From positions 1-52,565 of the forward strand of contig UQWT01000006.1 in NCBI GenBank assembly GCA_900544815.1: a stretch of DNA of 52,565 nt, written 5' to 3'. Source of the DNA: an uncultured Bacteroidales bacterium (GTDB lineage Bacteria > Bacteroidota > Bacteroidia > Bacteroidales > UBA932). The position numbers were made by a program, and so were the translations under genes. The notes under the pieces are model-generated. The model was not told the origin of the DNA, did no database searches, and worked only from the letters and a program-made list of their open reading frames with translations. Shown piece after piece: positions 7,402 to 15,298 of the stretch (position 1 is its first letter; the number at the start of each line of letters is the position of its first letter).

Positions 7402-8352
7402 ATGGATATATCGGTAATTGTCCCATTATATAATGAGGAGGAATCTCTCAAGGAGCTTCTGCAGAGGATTCATGAAAGCTTGGATGCAGCGGGGTTATCA
7501 TTTGAGGTGATTTTTGTAAATGATGGCAGTACAGATAACAGCTGGTCTGTAATTGAGGGGTTGAGTAGTTCAGATAAATCAGTACATGGGATCTGTTTCA
7601 GGCGTAACTATGGCAAGTCGGCGGCTCTGTATTGCGGGTTTGAAGCAGCAAAGGGTGATGTTGTGATAACAATGGATGCAGACCTCCAGGATGATCCAAA
7701 GGAGGTTCCACAGATGTACCGCATGATAAAGGAGGATGGATATGACCTCGTAAGTGGTTGGAAGAAGAAGCGTTACGACAATGCTATAATGAAAAACCTT
7801 CCCTCCAAGCTGTACAATGCTACTGCAAGAAAGGTTACAGGGATAAAATTACACGATATGAACTGCGGCCTTAAGGCTTACAGAAACGAGGTGGTAAAGA
7901 ATATTGAGGTTTACGGAGAGATGCACAGGTATATTCCCTATTTGGCAAAAAATGCCGGGTTCTGCAAAATAGGGGAGAAGGTGGTACATCATCACAAACG
8001 TAAGTTTGGAAAAAGCAAGTTTGGGCCGGAGCGCTTTGTAAACGGATATTTAGATCTGCTAAGCCTTTGGTTTCTTGCAAGTTTTGGGAAAAAACCTATG
8101 CACTTCTTTGGACTTATGGGCACAATAACTTTCCTTATTGGAACGTTTATAACCATATACCTTATAATAGAGAAGATTATATCGCAATCTGGTGGTTTGA
8201 AATACAGAGCAGTTACAGAGCAACCGCTGTTCTATTTGGCACTTGTTGCCCTTGTGATTGGGGTACAGCTTTTCCTTACCGGTTTTTTGGCAGAGCTTGT
8301 AAGTCGCAACAGTAAGGATAGAAATAAGTATCTTATCTCCAAGAGGTTTTAA
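7402..8352 (+). CDS. GtrB/DPM1-like family 2 glycosyltransferase
   Basis: The 316-residue enzyme has a GT-A fold, with VIVPLYNEEESL at the N-terminus, the nucleotide-binding FVNDGSTDNSW (about residue 40) and the metal-binding ITMDADLQDDP (about 92-100). A HHKRKFGKSKFG block (about 195-206) is typical of polyprenyl-phosphate hexose synthases. Two membrane helices follow at about 233-257 and 277-300. Such enzymes move a hexose from a nucleotide sugar to undecaprenyl phosphate on the cytoplasmic face, for later use in wall, lipopolysaccharide or protein glycosylation. The start has one of the clearest Shine-Dalgarno sequences in the window (AAGGAGG, 7389-7395). The acceptor and sugar cannot be read from the sequence. 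Confidence 0.88.
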   Translation: MDISVIVPLYNEEESLKELLQRIHESLDAAGLSFEVIFVNDGSTDNSWSVIEGLSSSDKSVHGICFRRNYGKSAALYCGFEAAKGDVVITMDADLQDDPKEVPQMYRMIKEDGYDLVSGWKKKRYDNAIMKNLPSKLYNATARKVTGIKLHDMNCGLKAYRNEVVKNIEVYGEMHRYIPYLAKNAGFCKIGEKVVHHHKRKFGKSKFGPERFVNGYLDLLSLWFLASFGKKPMHFFGLMGTITFLIGTFITIYLIIEKIISQSGGLKYRAVTEQPLFYLALVALVIGVQLFLTGFLAELVSRNSKDRNKYLISKRF

Positions 8353-8360
8353 CAAGCTGT

Positions 8361-9440
8361 ATGAGAGAGGTGGGTTCTTCAAATAAATATATTGTCGCAT
8401 ATATTGTGTTAGGGATAAGTGTTGTACTGCTTTTTATAGCTAACCTTGCATATGGAGCGGTCTCCATCCCTATGGGCAAAGTGGTGGAGATTCTTTTTTC
8501 GCCACAATCACCATATAGTTCACAGTATCTTGCATGGAGCAGGATTATAATGGATTTTAGGCTTCCACAGGCTGTTACGGCATTGCTTTGCGGAGCATCT
8601 CTTGCTTCAAGCGGACTGCTACTCCAGACATTGTTTAGAAATCCGTTGGCAGGCCCCTCTATTCTTGGTATAAGCGATGGCGCGAATTTAGGTGTTGCAA
8701 TTGTAATGCTCTACCTTGGAGGTTCCATCTCTCTTAACGGTGGTACAGGCAGCGACAGCATACTCTCCATTACCGGCTATGCTGCAGTGGTGTTTGCTGC
8801 ATTAGTTGGTGCATTGTCCATTTTGGGGATAATAATCTATATGTCGGGAAGGATAAGAAACAATGTAATGCTGCTTATTGTGGGAATAATGATAGGTTAT
8901 TTGGCCTCTTCTGTAATTTCAATGCTTAATTTTTATGCCTCGGCCGACAAAGTACACTCCTTTGTAATGTGGGGGATGGGCAATTTCTCAGGCGTGTCGA
9001 TGCAGAAACTCCCCTATTTCGCCATCTTCTCAATTGTAGGGCTTGTTGGGGTTGTCCTGCTTATAAAACCTCTCAATGCTTTGCTGCTTGGAGAGAATTA
9101 TGCGGCAAATCTTGGCGTGCGTATAAAACCTATGAGAATTGCGATACTTTTGATAACCGGAATTTTAACAGCATCTGCTACTGCTTTCTGCGGGCCTGTA
9201 TCTTTTATAGGATTGGCTGTTCCGCATATAGCGAGGTTTATTTTGGGAACATCCAATCACAGACAGTTGGTGCCGGTGACAATTCTAAGTGGTAGCGCTG
9301 TGGCGTTGTTATGCAATATGCTTACTGTATTCCCGGGAAACAGTTATGTTTTACCGCTTAATGCCGTTACCCCTTTTATAGGGGCTCCTGTAATAATATA
9401 TGTTATACTAAGCAAAAAGAATGTTCAGTATTTTAACTGA
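8361..9440 (+). CDS. FecCD-family ABC transporter permease
   Basis: The 359-residue integral membrane protein has about ten hydrophobic segments and the FecCD signatures: DFRLPQAVTALLCGASLASS near residue 60 and LLLQTLFRNPLAGPSILGIS near residue 90. The block GPVSFIGLAVPHIARFILG (about 275-293) is the expected contact site for the ATPase. It imports iron-siderophore, haem or cobalamin. The matching binding lipoprotein is at 5406-6530, with a repeat element, DUF4199 and a glycosyltransferase between them. No ATPase gene follows: the next gene is thrS. The gene starts 8 nt after the glycosyltransferase stop. Either the ATPase is encoded elsewhere or an insertion or rearrangement split an older cluster. 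Confidence 0.92.
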   Translation: MREVGSSNKYIVAYIVLGISVVLLFIANLAYGAVSIPMGKVVEILFSPQSPYSSQYLAWSRIIMDFRLPQAVTALLCGASLASSGLLLQTLFRNPLAGPSILGISDGANLGVAIVMLYLGGSISLNGGTGSDSILSITGYAAVVFAALVGALSILGIIIYMSGRIRNNVMLLIVGIMIGYLASSVISMLNFYASADKVHSFVMWGMGNFSGVSMQKLPYFAIFSIVGLVGVVLLIKPLNALLLGENYAANLGVRIKPMRIAILLITGILTASATAFCGPVSFIGLAVPHIARFILGTSNHRQLVPVTILSGSAVALLCNMLTVFPGNSYVLPLNAVTPFIGAPVIIYVILSKKNVQYFN

Positions 9441-9548
9441 TTGTTCCAATTGTTTTGTTTACTTATGGAGAGACCGGCGGTAATGTCTTGAAAAACCTTA
9501 ATATCTCTGTTTTTGCAGTTGAAAGGACAATACATTTGATTATTTTTA

Positions 9549-9556
9549 TATCTTTG
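9549..9556 (+). promoter_or_regulatory. thrS promoter -7 box (TATCTTTG)
   Basis: TATCTTTG fits TAnnTTTG and lies 43 nt upstream of the thrS start, in the 159-nt gap after the permease. A TTTG occurs further upstream (9512-9515), but at a non-standard distance. This is probably the promoter of the thrS-infC-rpmI-rplT operon. Confidence 0.55.
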
Positions 9557-9599
9557 CGGTTTGTGGGATAGAGTAGAAATAAAGTAAACTTAACTATAT

Positions 9600-11534
9600 A
9601 TGATTAATATTACTTTTCCCGATTCGTCTGTGCGTCAGTATGAAAAGGGAGTAAACGGAATTGAGATCGCAAAGAGCATAAGTCCGCGCCTTGCTGCGGA
9701 TGTTTTAGCGGTTATGGTAGACGGTAAGGTTGTAGATCTTGAACGTCCTATTGAAAACGATGCAACTGTAAGACTTCTCAAGTGGGAGGATGATGAGGCT
9801 AAGAAGGTGTTCTGGCATTCATCTTCGCACCTTATGGCCCAGGCTTTGGAGGAGTTGTATCCGGGTATAAAATTTGGAATAGGTCCTGCTATTGAGACGG
9901 GTTTCTACTATGATGTGGACCTTGGAGAGAGGACTCTTACGGAGGCAGACCTTAAAACTATAGAGAACAAGATGATAGAGCTTGCCAGAAGCAAGGAGCA
10001 TTTTGTAAGACAGGATGTTTCCAAGGCAGAGGCAATGAAGAAATATACAGAGAAGGGTGACGAGTACAAGTGCGAACTTATACGAGACCTTGAGGATGGA
10101 ACAATAACATTCTATACCAACGGCTCTTTTACAGATTTGTGCCGTGGTCCGCACCTTATGGATACATCTGTGATTAAAGCTGTAAAACTTACCTCTATAG
10201 CAGGTGCGTACTGGAGAGGTAATGAGAAGAACAAGATGCTCACCAGAATATACGGTGTTACTTTCCCTAAAAAATCTATGCTGGATGAGTATCTGAAACT
10301 TATGGAAGAGGCCAAGAAGAGAGACCATAGGAAATTGGGAAAAGAGCTTGAGCTTTTTGCGTTCTCTCCAAGGGTAGGTGCCGGTCTTCCTTTATGGTTG
10401 CCAAGAGGCGCCGAGCTTAGAGGCAGACTTGAGAATTTCCTTAAAAAGGTGCAGAAATCGTACGGTTATCTGCCTGTCATAACACCTCATATTGGACAGA
10501 AGGAGTTGTATGTAACATCCGGGCACTACGCTAAGTATGGTGCAGATTCGTTCCAACCGATTCACACACCTCAAGAGGGTGAAGAGTTCTTGCTTAAACC
10601 AATGAACTGCCCTCACCACTGTGAGATATACAGGACAAAACCTCGTTCATACAGGGATCTTCCGTTGAGATTTGCAGAGTTCGGTACAGTTTACCGTTAT
10701 GAGCAGAGCGGAGAGCTCCACGGGTTGACAAGGGTAAGGGGCTTTACTCAGGATGATGCCCACCTGTTTGTTCGCCCAGATCAGTTGAAAGAGGAGTTCT
10801 GCAAAGTAATAGATATTGTGCTTTATATATTCAAGACTCTTAAATTTGACAGCTATACAGCGCAGGTTTCACTGAGAGATCCTAACAATAGGGAGAAATA
10901 TATTGGAACGGATGAAAATTGGGAGAAGGCCGAGAGTGCAATCATAGAGGCTGCCAAAGAGAAGGGGTTAAAGACCGTTGTCGAATATGGTGAAGCTGCT
11001 TTCTATGGTCCTAAATTGGACTTTATGGTTAAGGATGCGATTGGGAGAAGCTGGCAGCTTGGTACTATTCAGGTAGATTATAATCTTCCAGAAAGGTTTG
11101 ATCTTGAATACACCGGTGCAGATGACAAGAAGTATCGTCCTATAATGATCCACAGAGCACCGTTTGGTTCTATGGAAAGATTTGTGGCAGTGCTGCTTGA
11201 GCATACAGGCGGAAAGTTCCCTCTATGGTTAGCTCCGGACCAGGTTGCAATACTTCCTGTAAGCGAAAAATATAACGAATATGCAAAAAAAGTTGGCGAT
11301 TTGCTTAATAATTACGATATTCGCGCGCTAATTGACGATAGGAACGAGACTATAGGAAAGAAGATTAGAGAGAATGAGCTTAAGAGATTGCCTTATCAGC
11401 TTATTGTTGGTGAGAAAGAGCTTGAGAGTGAGTCTGTTTCTGTTAGAAAACAGGGTGGTGAAGACTTGGGTGCCATGAAGGTGCAGGATTTCATAACCTA
11501 TTTGACGGCTGAAATAAAGAAACAATTAGAATAA
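9600..11534 (+). CDS. thrS: Threonyl-tRNA synthetase
   Basis: This class II synthetase charges tRNA-Thr. The 644 residues show the full bacterial layout: TGS domain (about 1-62), the SAD editing domain with HSSSHLMAQAL (about 73-83) and CRGPHL (about 181-186), the catalytic core, and the C-terminal anticodon-binding domain from about residue 540 (QVAILPVSEKYNEYA). In the core are motif 2 (RFAEFGTVYRYE), the zinc-binding Cys/His set including KPMNCPHHCEIY, and motif 3 (HRAPFGSMERF). Length is normal. It leads the conserved thrS-infC-rpmI-rplT order, and infC begins 32 nt after the stop. Confidence 0.98.
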   Translation: MINITFPDSSVRQYEKGVNGIEIAKSISPRLAADVLAVMVDGKVVDLERPIENDATVRLLKWEDDEAKKVFWHSSSHLMAQALEELYPGIKFGIGPAIETGFYYDVDLGERTLTEADLKTIENKMIELARSKEHFVRQDVSKAEAMKKYTEKGDEYKCELIRDLEDGTITFYTNGSFTDLCRGPHLMDTSVIKAVKLTSIAGAYWRGNEKNKMLTRIYGVTFPKKSMLDEYLKLMEEAKKRDHRKLGKELELFAFSPRVGAGLPLWLPRGAELRGRLENFLKKVQKSYGYLPVITPHIGQKELYVTSGHYAKYGADSFQPIHTPQEGEEFLLKPMNCPHHCEIYRTKPRSYRDLPLRFAEFGTVYRYEQSGELHGLTRVRGFTQDDAHLFVRPDQLKEEFCKVIDIVLYIFKTLKFDSYTAQVSLRDPNNREKYIGTDENWEKAESAIIEAAKEKGLKTVVEYGEAAFYGPKLDFMVKDAIGRSWQLGTIQVDYNLPERFDLEYTGADDKKYRPIMIHRAPFGSMERFVAVLLEHTGGKFPLWLAPDQVAILPVSEKYNEYAKKVGDLLNNYDIRALIDDRNETIGKKIRENELKRLPYQLIVGEKELESESVSVRKQGGEDLGAMKVQDFITYLTAEIKKQLE

Positions 11535-11566
11535 AATTATTAATTTAACGTTAGGAGGATAAGTTT

Positions 11567-12190
11567 ATCGCAACACCTTTTAAACCTCGTCCGGGAGGCT
11601 TCGGTAACAACAGACCAACAGGAAGCGCCGGTCAGAACAGTAACGACAGGTCTCAACAGACCAAAGTTGCAAAAAAAGCCGATGGACCAAGAATCAATGA
11701 GGAGATAAAAGTTCCTCAGGTGAGAGTGGTGGGAGACAATGTGCCGGAACCAAAGGTTTACCCAATACAGGAAGCACTTAAGATGGCTGCCGATTTGGAG
11801 CTTGATTTAGTGGAGATTTCGCCAAACGCAGTACCGCCGGTATGCAAGATAATTGATTATCAAAAGTATGTGTACCAGCAGAAGAAGAAGGCCAAGGAGA
11901 TGAAGGCGAACGCCAGCAAGGTGGTTATTAAGGAGATCCGCTTTGGGCCTAACACAGACGAGCATGATTTTCAATTCAAGTTGAAGCATGCGATTGGTTT
12001 CTTGCAGGAGGGTTCTAAGGTTAAGGCTTACGTTTTCTTTAAAGGTCGTTCAATTCTTTTTGCAGAACAGGGGGAGAAGTTGCTTCTTAGGTTTGCAGTT
12101 GAATTGGAGGACTACGGAAAGGCGGAGCAGATGCCTAAATTGGAAGGTAAGCGAATGATAATGATGCTTGCCCCTAACAAGAAAAAGTAA
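11567..12190 (+). CDS. infC: Translation initiation factor IF-3 with an AUC start codon
   Basis: IF-3 binds the 30S subunit and checks the initiator tRNA and start codon. The usual IF3-N block (GPRINEEIKVPQVRVVGD) begins near residue 44, and the IF3-C domain (VVIKEIRFGPNTDEHDFQFK) follows near 120. An internal ATG at 11720 would start inside the IF-3 part and has the wrong N-terminus. Upstream in frame, a TAG stop lies at 11552-11554. The only plausible initiation codon after it is ATC at 11567, placed 7 nt after a perfect AGGAGG (11553-11558). The product is then 207 residues with a Gly/Asn-rich N-terminal extension of about 40 residues. AUU/AUC starts are known for infC and let IF-3 repress its own translation. 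Confidence 0.93.
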   Translation: MATPFKPRPGGFGNNRPTGSAGQNSNDRSQQTKVAKKADGPRINEEIKVPQVRVVGDNVPEPKVYPIQEALKMAADLELDLVEISPNAVPPVCKIIDYQKYVYQQKKKAKEMKANASKVVIKEIRFGPNTDEHDFQFKLKHAIGFLQEGSKVKAYVFFKGRSILFAEQGEKLLLRFAVELEDYGKAEQMPKLEGKRMIMMLAPNKKK

Positions 12191-12197
12191 GAACTTT

Positions 12198-12232
12198 TTT
12201 GTCGGGAAGATAACTATACGCTTCCCGACAAA
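12198..12232. promoter_or_regulatory. 12-bp perfect hairpin made of two inverted GTCGGGAAG words
   Basis: TTTGTCGGGAAG (12198-12209) pairs perfectly with CTTCCCGACAAA (12221-12232) around an 11-nt loop. No T-run follows on the + strand, so it is not a classical intrinsic terminator. It sits between infC and rpmI and may be an attenuator or RNA-processing site. It is also the only place in the window where the over-represented GTCGGGAA word occurs as an inverted pair. Confidence 0.7.
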
Positions 12233-12262
12233 GATTATTTAATAACTAAAAATTTTAAAGTA

Positions 12263-12457
12263 ATGCCAAAGTTAAAAACGAACTCCGGTGCCAAAAAGCG
12301 CTTTACGCTTACCGGATCGGGAAAAGTTAAAAGAAAGCACGCTTACAAGAGTCACATTCTTACAAAGAAGACCACTAAGCAGAAAAGAAATCTTACTCAT
12401 ATAGATACAATCGCAAAGGTTGATGAGAAGAGAGTAAAAGCATTGATTTTAGCTTAA
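12263..12457 (+). CDS. rpmI: 50S ribosomal protein L35
   Basis: This 64-residue basic protein opens with MPKLKTNSGAKKRF and has the SHILTKKTTKQKRNL block, both diagnostic of bL35. Length is standard. It lies between infC and rplT as in most bacteria, with a hairpin upstream (12198-12232) and a structured spacer before rplT. It is a component of the large subunit, and expression is expected to follow the infC operon. Confidence 0.98.
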   Translation: MPKLKTNSGAKKRFTLTGSGKVKRKHAYKSHILTKKTTKQKRNLTHIDTIAKVDEKRVKALILA

Positions 12458-12488
12458 ATTTTATTAATTTATTTAATTAACCGAGTGA

Positions 12489-12525
12489 TCAGCCGAATAA
12501 GTTTCTTAATGGAGAAGAACGCTGA
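12489..12525 (+). promoter_or_regulatory. Stem-loop in the rpmI-rplT spacer, candidate L20 control site
   Basis: In the 88-nt spacer, TCAGC (12489-12493) pairs with GCTGA (12521-12525). Inside this, GTTTCTT (12501-12507) can pair with AAGAAC (12515-12520) with one bulge. L20 regulates its own operon in other bacteria by binding leader structures that mimic its rRNA site. Whether this structure does so is inference. Confidence 0.35.
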
Positions 12526-12545
12526 CATTCATAAAACATTACAGT

Positions 12546-12890
12546 ATGCCAAGATCCGTAAATGCGGTTGCTTCAAGAGCACGCCGTAAGAAGATTTTAA
12601 AAGAAACCAGAGGTAACTTCCTTGCCAGAGCTAATGTATGGACAGTTGCCAAAAACACCTACGAAAAGGGTTTAACTTATGCTTACAGAGACCGTAAGAC
12701 TAAAAAGAGAGTTTTCCGTTCTTTGTGGATTCAGAGAATCAATGCTGCAGCCCGTATGCATGGAATGAACTACTCTCAGTTTATTGGCAAATTGGCCAAG
12801 AACAATGTAGGTCTTAACCGTAAAGTGCTTGCAGACCTTGCAATGAATAACCCTCAAGCATTTGAGGCTATTATAAATTCAGTAAAATAG
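12546..12890 (+). CDS. rplT: 50S ribosomal protein L20
   Basis: This 114-residue basic protein carries the bL20 signature: MPRSVNAVASRARRKKIL at the N-terminus, FRSLWIQRINAAARMHGMNY near residues 58-77 and NRKVLADLA near the C-terminus. Length is normal. It binds 23S rRNA early in large-subunit assembly and can act as an operon repressor. The start at 12546 follows the structured spacer. lepB begins 13 nt after the stop, so read-through into the signal peptidase gene is likely. Confidence 0.98.
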   Translation: MPRSVNAVASRARRKKILKETRGNFLARANVWTVAKNTYEKGLTYAYRDRKTKKRVFRSLWIQRINAAARMHGMNYSQFIGKLAKNNVGLNRKVLADLAMNNPQAFEAIINSVK

Positions 12891-12903
12891 GGAAACTTAA
12901 AGA

Positions 12904-14259
12904 ATGAACTTGGGGTTTCTTAGAAATAGATGGTTTAAATTCTCTCTTTGGGGAGGTCTCTACCTTATCTGGGTTATATGGCTCGGAAATTACTGGTGGC
13001 TGTTGCTTTTGCCCGTAATTTTTGATATATATGTGACCAAAAAGGTAAGATGGGCTTTCTGGCGTAAGAGAGCCGGTAAGGATGGCAAGGCGCCAAAGCA
13101 GAGCGTCTTTGTAGAGTGGGTTGATGCCCTTGTCTTTGCCTTAGTAGCCGCTGTTTTTATAAGAACGTTCTTTTTTGAGGCTTATGTCATACCATCATCT
13201 TCAATGGAGAAGAGCCTGATGGTGGGGGATTATCTCTTTGTAAGCAAGATAAAATACGGTCCTCGAGTTCCTATGACACCAATATCTTTCCCTCTTGTAC
13301 ACAATGTTATGCCTATAGTTGGAGGTGAGTCGTACTCTACAATAATTGAGAATGATTACAGAAGGCTTAAAGGCTTTAGAGGTGTAAGAAGAGATGATAT
13401 TGTTGTTTTTGGTTTTCCTCATGGTGATACAGTACTTACAGGTGCACCATCGGACGATTACTATATGAGGGTTCGTCTTAACGGACGTGAAAACACCATT
13501 AAAATGTTTGGGCCTGTTATAGTAAGACCGGTAGACAGAAAGGACAACTACGTAAAAAGATGCGTAGCTGTTGCAGGTGACAGCTTGAGTGTAGTCAACG
13601 GTGATGTTTATGTCAACGGACAGAAGCAGCCGGACTTTGAAGGGATTCAGAGTTCATACACCGTCTATACAAACGGTACGGCCATTAATCAGAAATTCTT
13701 TAGCGACAACGGGATGAATTTGGGTGAGATATACTACGATGCCACACTTCCGGGTTACCATGAGTTGGCTCTTACTAAAAAGGAGTTGGAGATGGTAAAG
13801 GTTATGGGCAATGTGGTTGAGATTAGGCCCAATATAGATGTTTATCCGCCGGATTTTCCGGATTCACCATTGGTTCTTTTCCCATTCTCCTCTGATTTTA
13901 AGTGGACAAGGGACAATTACGGACCTATATGGATTCCGCAGGCAGGTAAAACCGTTAAGTTGGATATTTCAAATCTTCCGCTTTACAGCAGGATTATAAC
14001 TGCGTATGAGGGCAATACCCTTAGTGTTAAAGGTGAGGAGATATTCATTAATGGCACAAAACAGGACACATATACATTCAAGCAGAACTACTACTTTATG
14101 ATGGGTGACAACAGACATAATTCTGCTGATTCCAGATATTGGGGTTTTGTACCTGAGGATCACATTGTGGGGACACCCTCTATGGTTTGGTTCTCTACAG
14201 ACAAATACAAGAGTTTCCCAAAAAACATAAGATGGAAAAGGCTGTTTAAGTTTGTGTAG
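12904..14259 (+). CDS. lepB: Signal peptidase I
   Basis: This membrane Ser/Lys protease removes signal peptides from exported proteins. Hydrophobic segments lie at about residues 16-42 and 71-90. The catalytic motif IPSSSMEKSLMVGDYL places the nucleophile at Ser100. The general-base Lys lies in NYVKRCVAVAGD, near residue 218. The last signature, GDNRHNSADSRYWG, sits near residue 400. At 451 residues it is much longer than E. coli LepB (324), because of extra sequence between the Lys box and the last signature, as is usual in Bacteroidota. It begins 13 nt after rplT, and an approximately 80-nt gap separates it from rpmB. Confidence 0.95.
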   Translation: MNLGFLRNRWFKFSLWGGLYLIWVIWLGNYWWLLLLPVIFDIYVTKKVRWAFWRKRAGKDGKAPKQSVFVEWVDALVFALVAAVFIRTFFFEAYVIPSSSMEKSLMVGDYLFVSKIKYGPRVPMTPISFPLVHNVMPIVGGESYSTIIENDYRRLKGFRGVRRDDIVVFGFPHGDTVLTGAPSDDYYMRVRLNGRENTIKMFGPVIVRPVDRKDNYVKRCVAVAGDSLSVVNGDVYVNGQKQPDFEGIQSSYTVYTNGTAINQKFFSDNGMNLGEIYYDATLPGYHELALTKKELEMVKVMGNVVEIRPNIDVYPPDFPDSPLVLFPFSSDFKWTRDNYGPIWIPQAGKTVKLDISNLPLYSRIITAYEGNTLSVKGEEIFINGTKQDTYTFKQNYYFMMGDNRHNSADSRYWGFVPEDHIVGTPSMVWFSTDKYKSFPKNIRWKRLFKFV

Positions 14260-14338
14260 GGGCTGTTTGTAATTTTAGAAAAAAAGTGGGATATTTGCAT
14301 CCCATAACTAATTGAATAATAATAAAAAATAGATAAAA

Positions 14339-14581
14339 ATGGCAAGAGTTTGTCAAGTTACAGGTAAAAAGAGATTGATTGGAAACAATGTTTCCCACTC
14401 AAAACGCCGCACAAAGCGTGAATTTGCACCAAACCTTAAGACCAAAAAATTCTGGTCTGAGGAGGAGAAGAGGTTCATTACACTAAAGGTTTCAGCAGCC
14501 GGCATCAGAAACATTAACAAGAATGGTTTGGATGCCACAATCAGAGCTGCCAAAGCTAAAGGTTTAATCAACTTAGTATAA
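14339..14581 (+). CDS. rpmB: 50S ribosomal protein L28
   Basis: The 80-residue protein has the bL28 opening MARVCQVTGKKRLIGNNVSH and the SKRRTKREFAPNL block. Length is normal. It heads the conserved Bacteroidota trio rpmB-rpmG-DUF4295, with gaps of 30 and 18 nt. One Cys is kept near the N-terminus, but the zinc-binding four-Cys pattern of some L28 proteins is absent. Confidence 0.98.
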   Translation: MARVCQVTGKKRLIGNNVSHSKRRTKREFAPNLKTKKFWSEEEKRFITLKVSAAGIRNINKNGLDATIRAAKAKGLINLV

Positions 14582-14611
14582 ATTATTAACTTAGTGTAAA
14601 GATTTAAAGAA

Positions 14612-14794
14612 ATGGCAAAGAAAGGAAACAGAGTTCAGGTCATCCTAGAGTGCACTGAGCAAAAAGCCAGTGGAGTACCAGGAATGTCTAGGTACATTAC
14701 CACTAAGAATAAAAAGAATACAACTCAAAGATTAGAGCGCAAAAAATATAATCCCTTCCTAAAGAAGGTGACTTTGCACAGAGAGATTAAATAA
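14612..14794 (+). CDS. rpmG: 50S ribosomal protein L33
   Basis: This is a 60-residue bL33. The central YITTKNKKNTTQRLERKKYN block and the C-terminal NPFLKKVTLHREIK ending are characteristic. It carries a single Cys and no paired CxxC motifs, so it is a zinc-free type. It lies between rpmB and the DUF4295 gene in a tight three-gene unit. Confidence 0.97.
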   Translation: MAKKGNRVQVILECTEQKASGVPGMSRYITTKNKKNTTQRLERKKYNPFLKKVTLHREIK

Positions 14795-14812
14795 CATTAA
14801 AACTTACGAACA

Positions 14813-14974
14813 ATGGCAAAGAAAGCAGTTGCAACCTTCAGTGGCGACAAGTCACAGCTCAGAAACAGAGTAAAATGCATTCGCATGGTAAAATCAGAGA
14901 GAACCGGCGCGTATGCATTCAAAGAGGAGATGGTTAACGTAGCAGAGGTTAAAGATTTCTTTAACAAGAAGTAA
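14813..14974 (+). CDS. DUF4295 small basic protein
   Basis: This 53-residue ORF starts MAKKAVATFSGDKSQLRN and ends EVKDFFNKK. The sequence is the standard DUF4295 protein of Bacteroidota, encoded right after rpmG. It is strongly basic with a Ser-Glu-Arg-Thr-Gly turn in the middle. Conserved linkage to ribosomal protein genes suggests a ribosome-associated role, but no function is established that I know of. It is the last gene before a clear intrinsic terminator at 14996-15036. Confidence 0.93.
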   Translation: MAKKAVATFSGDKSQLRNRVKCIRMVKSERTGAYAFKEEMVNVAEVKDFFNKK

Positions 14975-14995
14975 TTAATCTTAAGATATTTATAT

Positions 14996-15036
14996 AAAAA
15001 GGAGACAATCGTAACAGATTGCCTCCTTTTTTTTTG
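14996..15036 (+). terminator. Intrinsic terminator of the rpmB-rpmG-DUF4295 operon
   Basis: AAAAAGGAGACAATC pairs with GATTGCCTCCTTTTT (one A/C mismatch) around GTAACA and runs into nine or more T residues, 22 nt after the DUF4295 stop. Confidence 0.93.
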
Positions 15037-15054
15037 CCAACACCGTGTTAATTA

Positions 15055-15176
15055 ATAGTGTATAGTTTATTGTTTATAGTCTGTTGTCAGCTTTGGCTAA
15101 TTTAATTTTAAAAGCCAATACTCTTTACCTTCTTTACTTTTAAAAAATCGCTAACGCTAACGCCAACGTCAACGCA
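15055..15176. repeat. GCYAAH hexamer-array element (copy 2) in the 324-nt gap before ftsY
   Basis: The gap 14975-15298 contains a terminator, this element and the ftsY promoter, but no gene. The element has a TATAGTTTATTGTTTATAGTC core, then GCTTTGGCTAATTTAATTTT (15090-15109, identical to 49964-49983), and a GCTAACGCTAACGCCAACG array at 15150-15175. Confidence 0.8.
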
Positions 15177-15265
15177 GGAACTTTGGCTTACGGAAAAGCT
15201 TCATTATATTGCGTTAATCTGTAGAAAAAACATATCAGCTTCTCAGATTATAATGCAGATTTAAT

Positions 15266-15273
15266 TATATTTG
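15266..15273 (+). promoter_or_regulatory. ftsY promoter -7 box (TATATTTG)
   Basis: TATATTTG fits TAnnTTTG and ends 25 nt before the ftsY ATG. No TTTG box is found at the standard distance. Confidence 0.6.
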
Positions 15274-15298
15274 CAGATTAATAGTAATTCTTTATAGT

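Noticed and set aside
11720..12190. infC starting at the internal ATG 11720
   Set aside because: It would remove the start of the IF3-N domain. The in-frame ATC at 11567 with AGGAGG gives the expected N-terminus.
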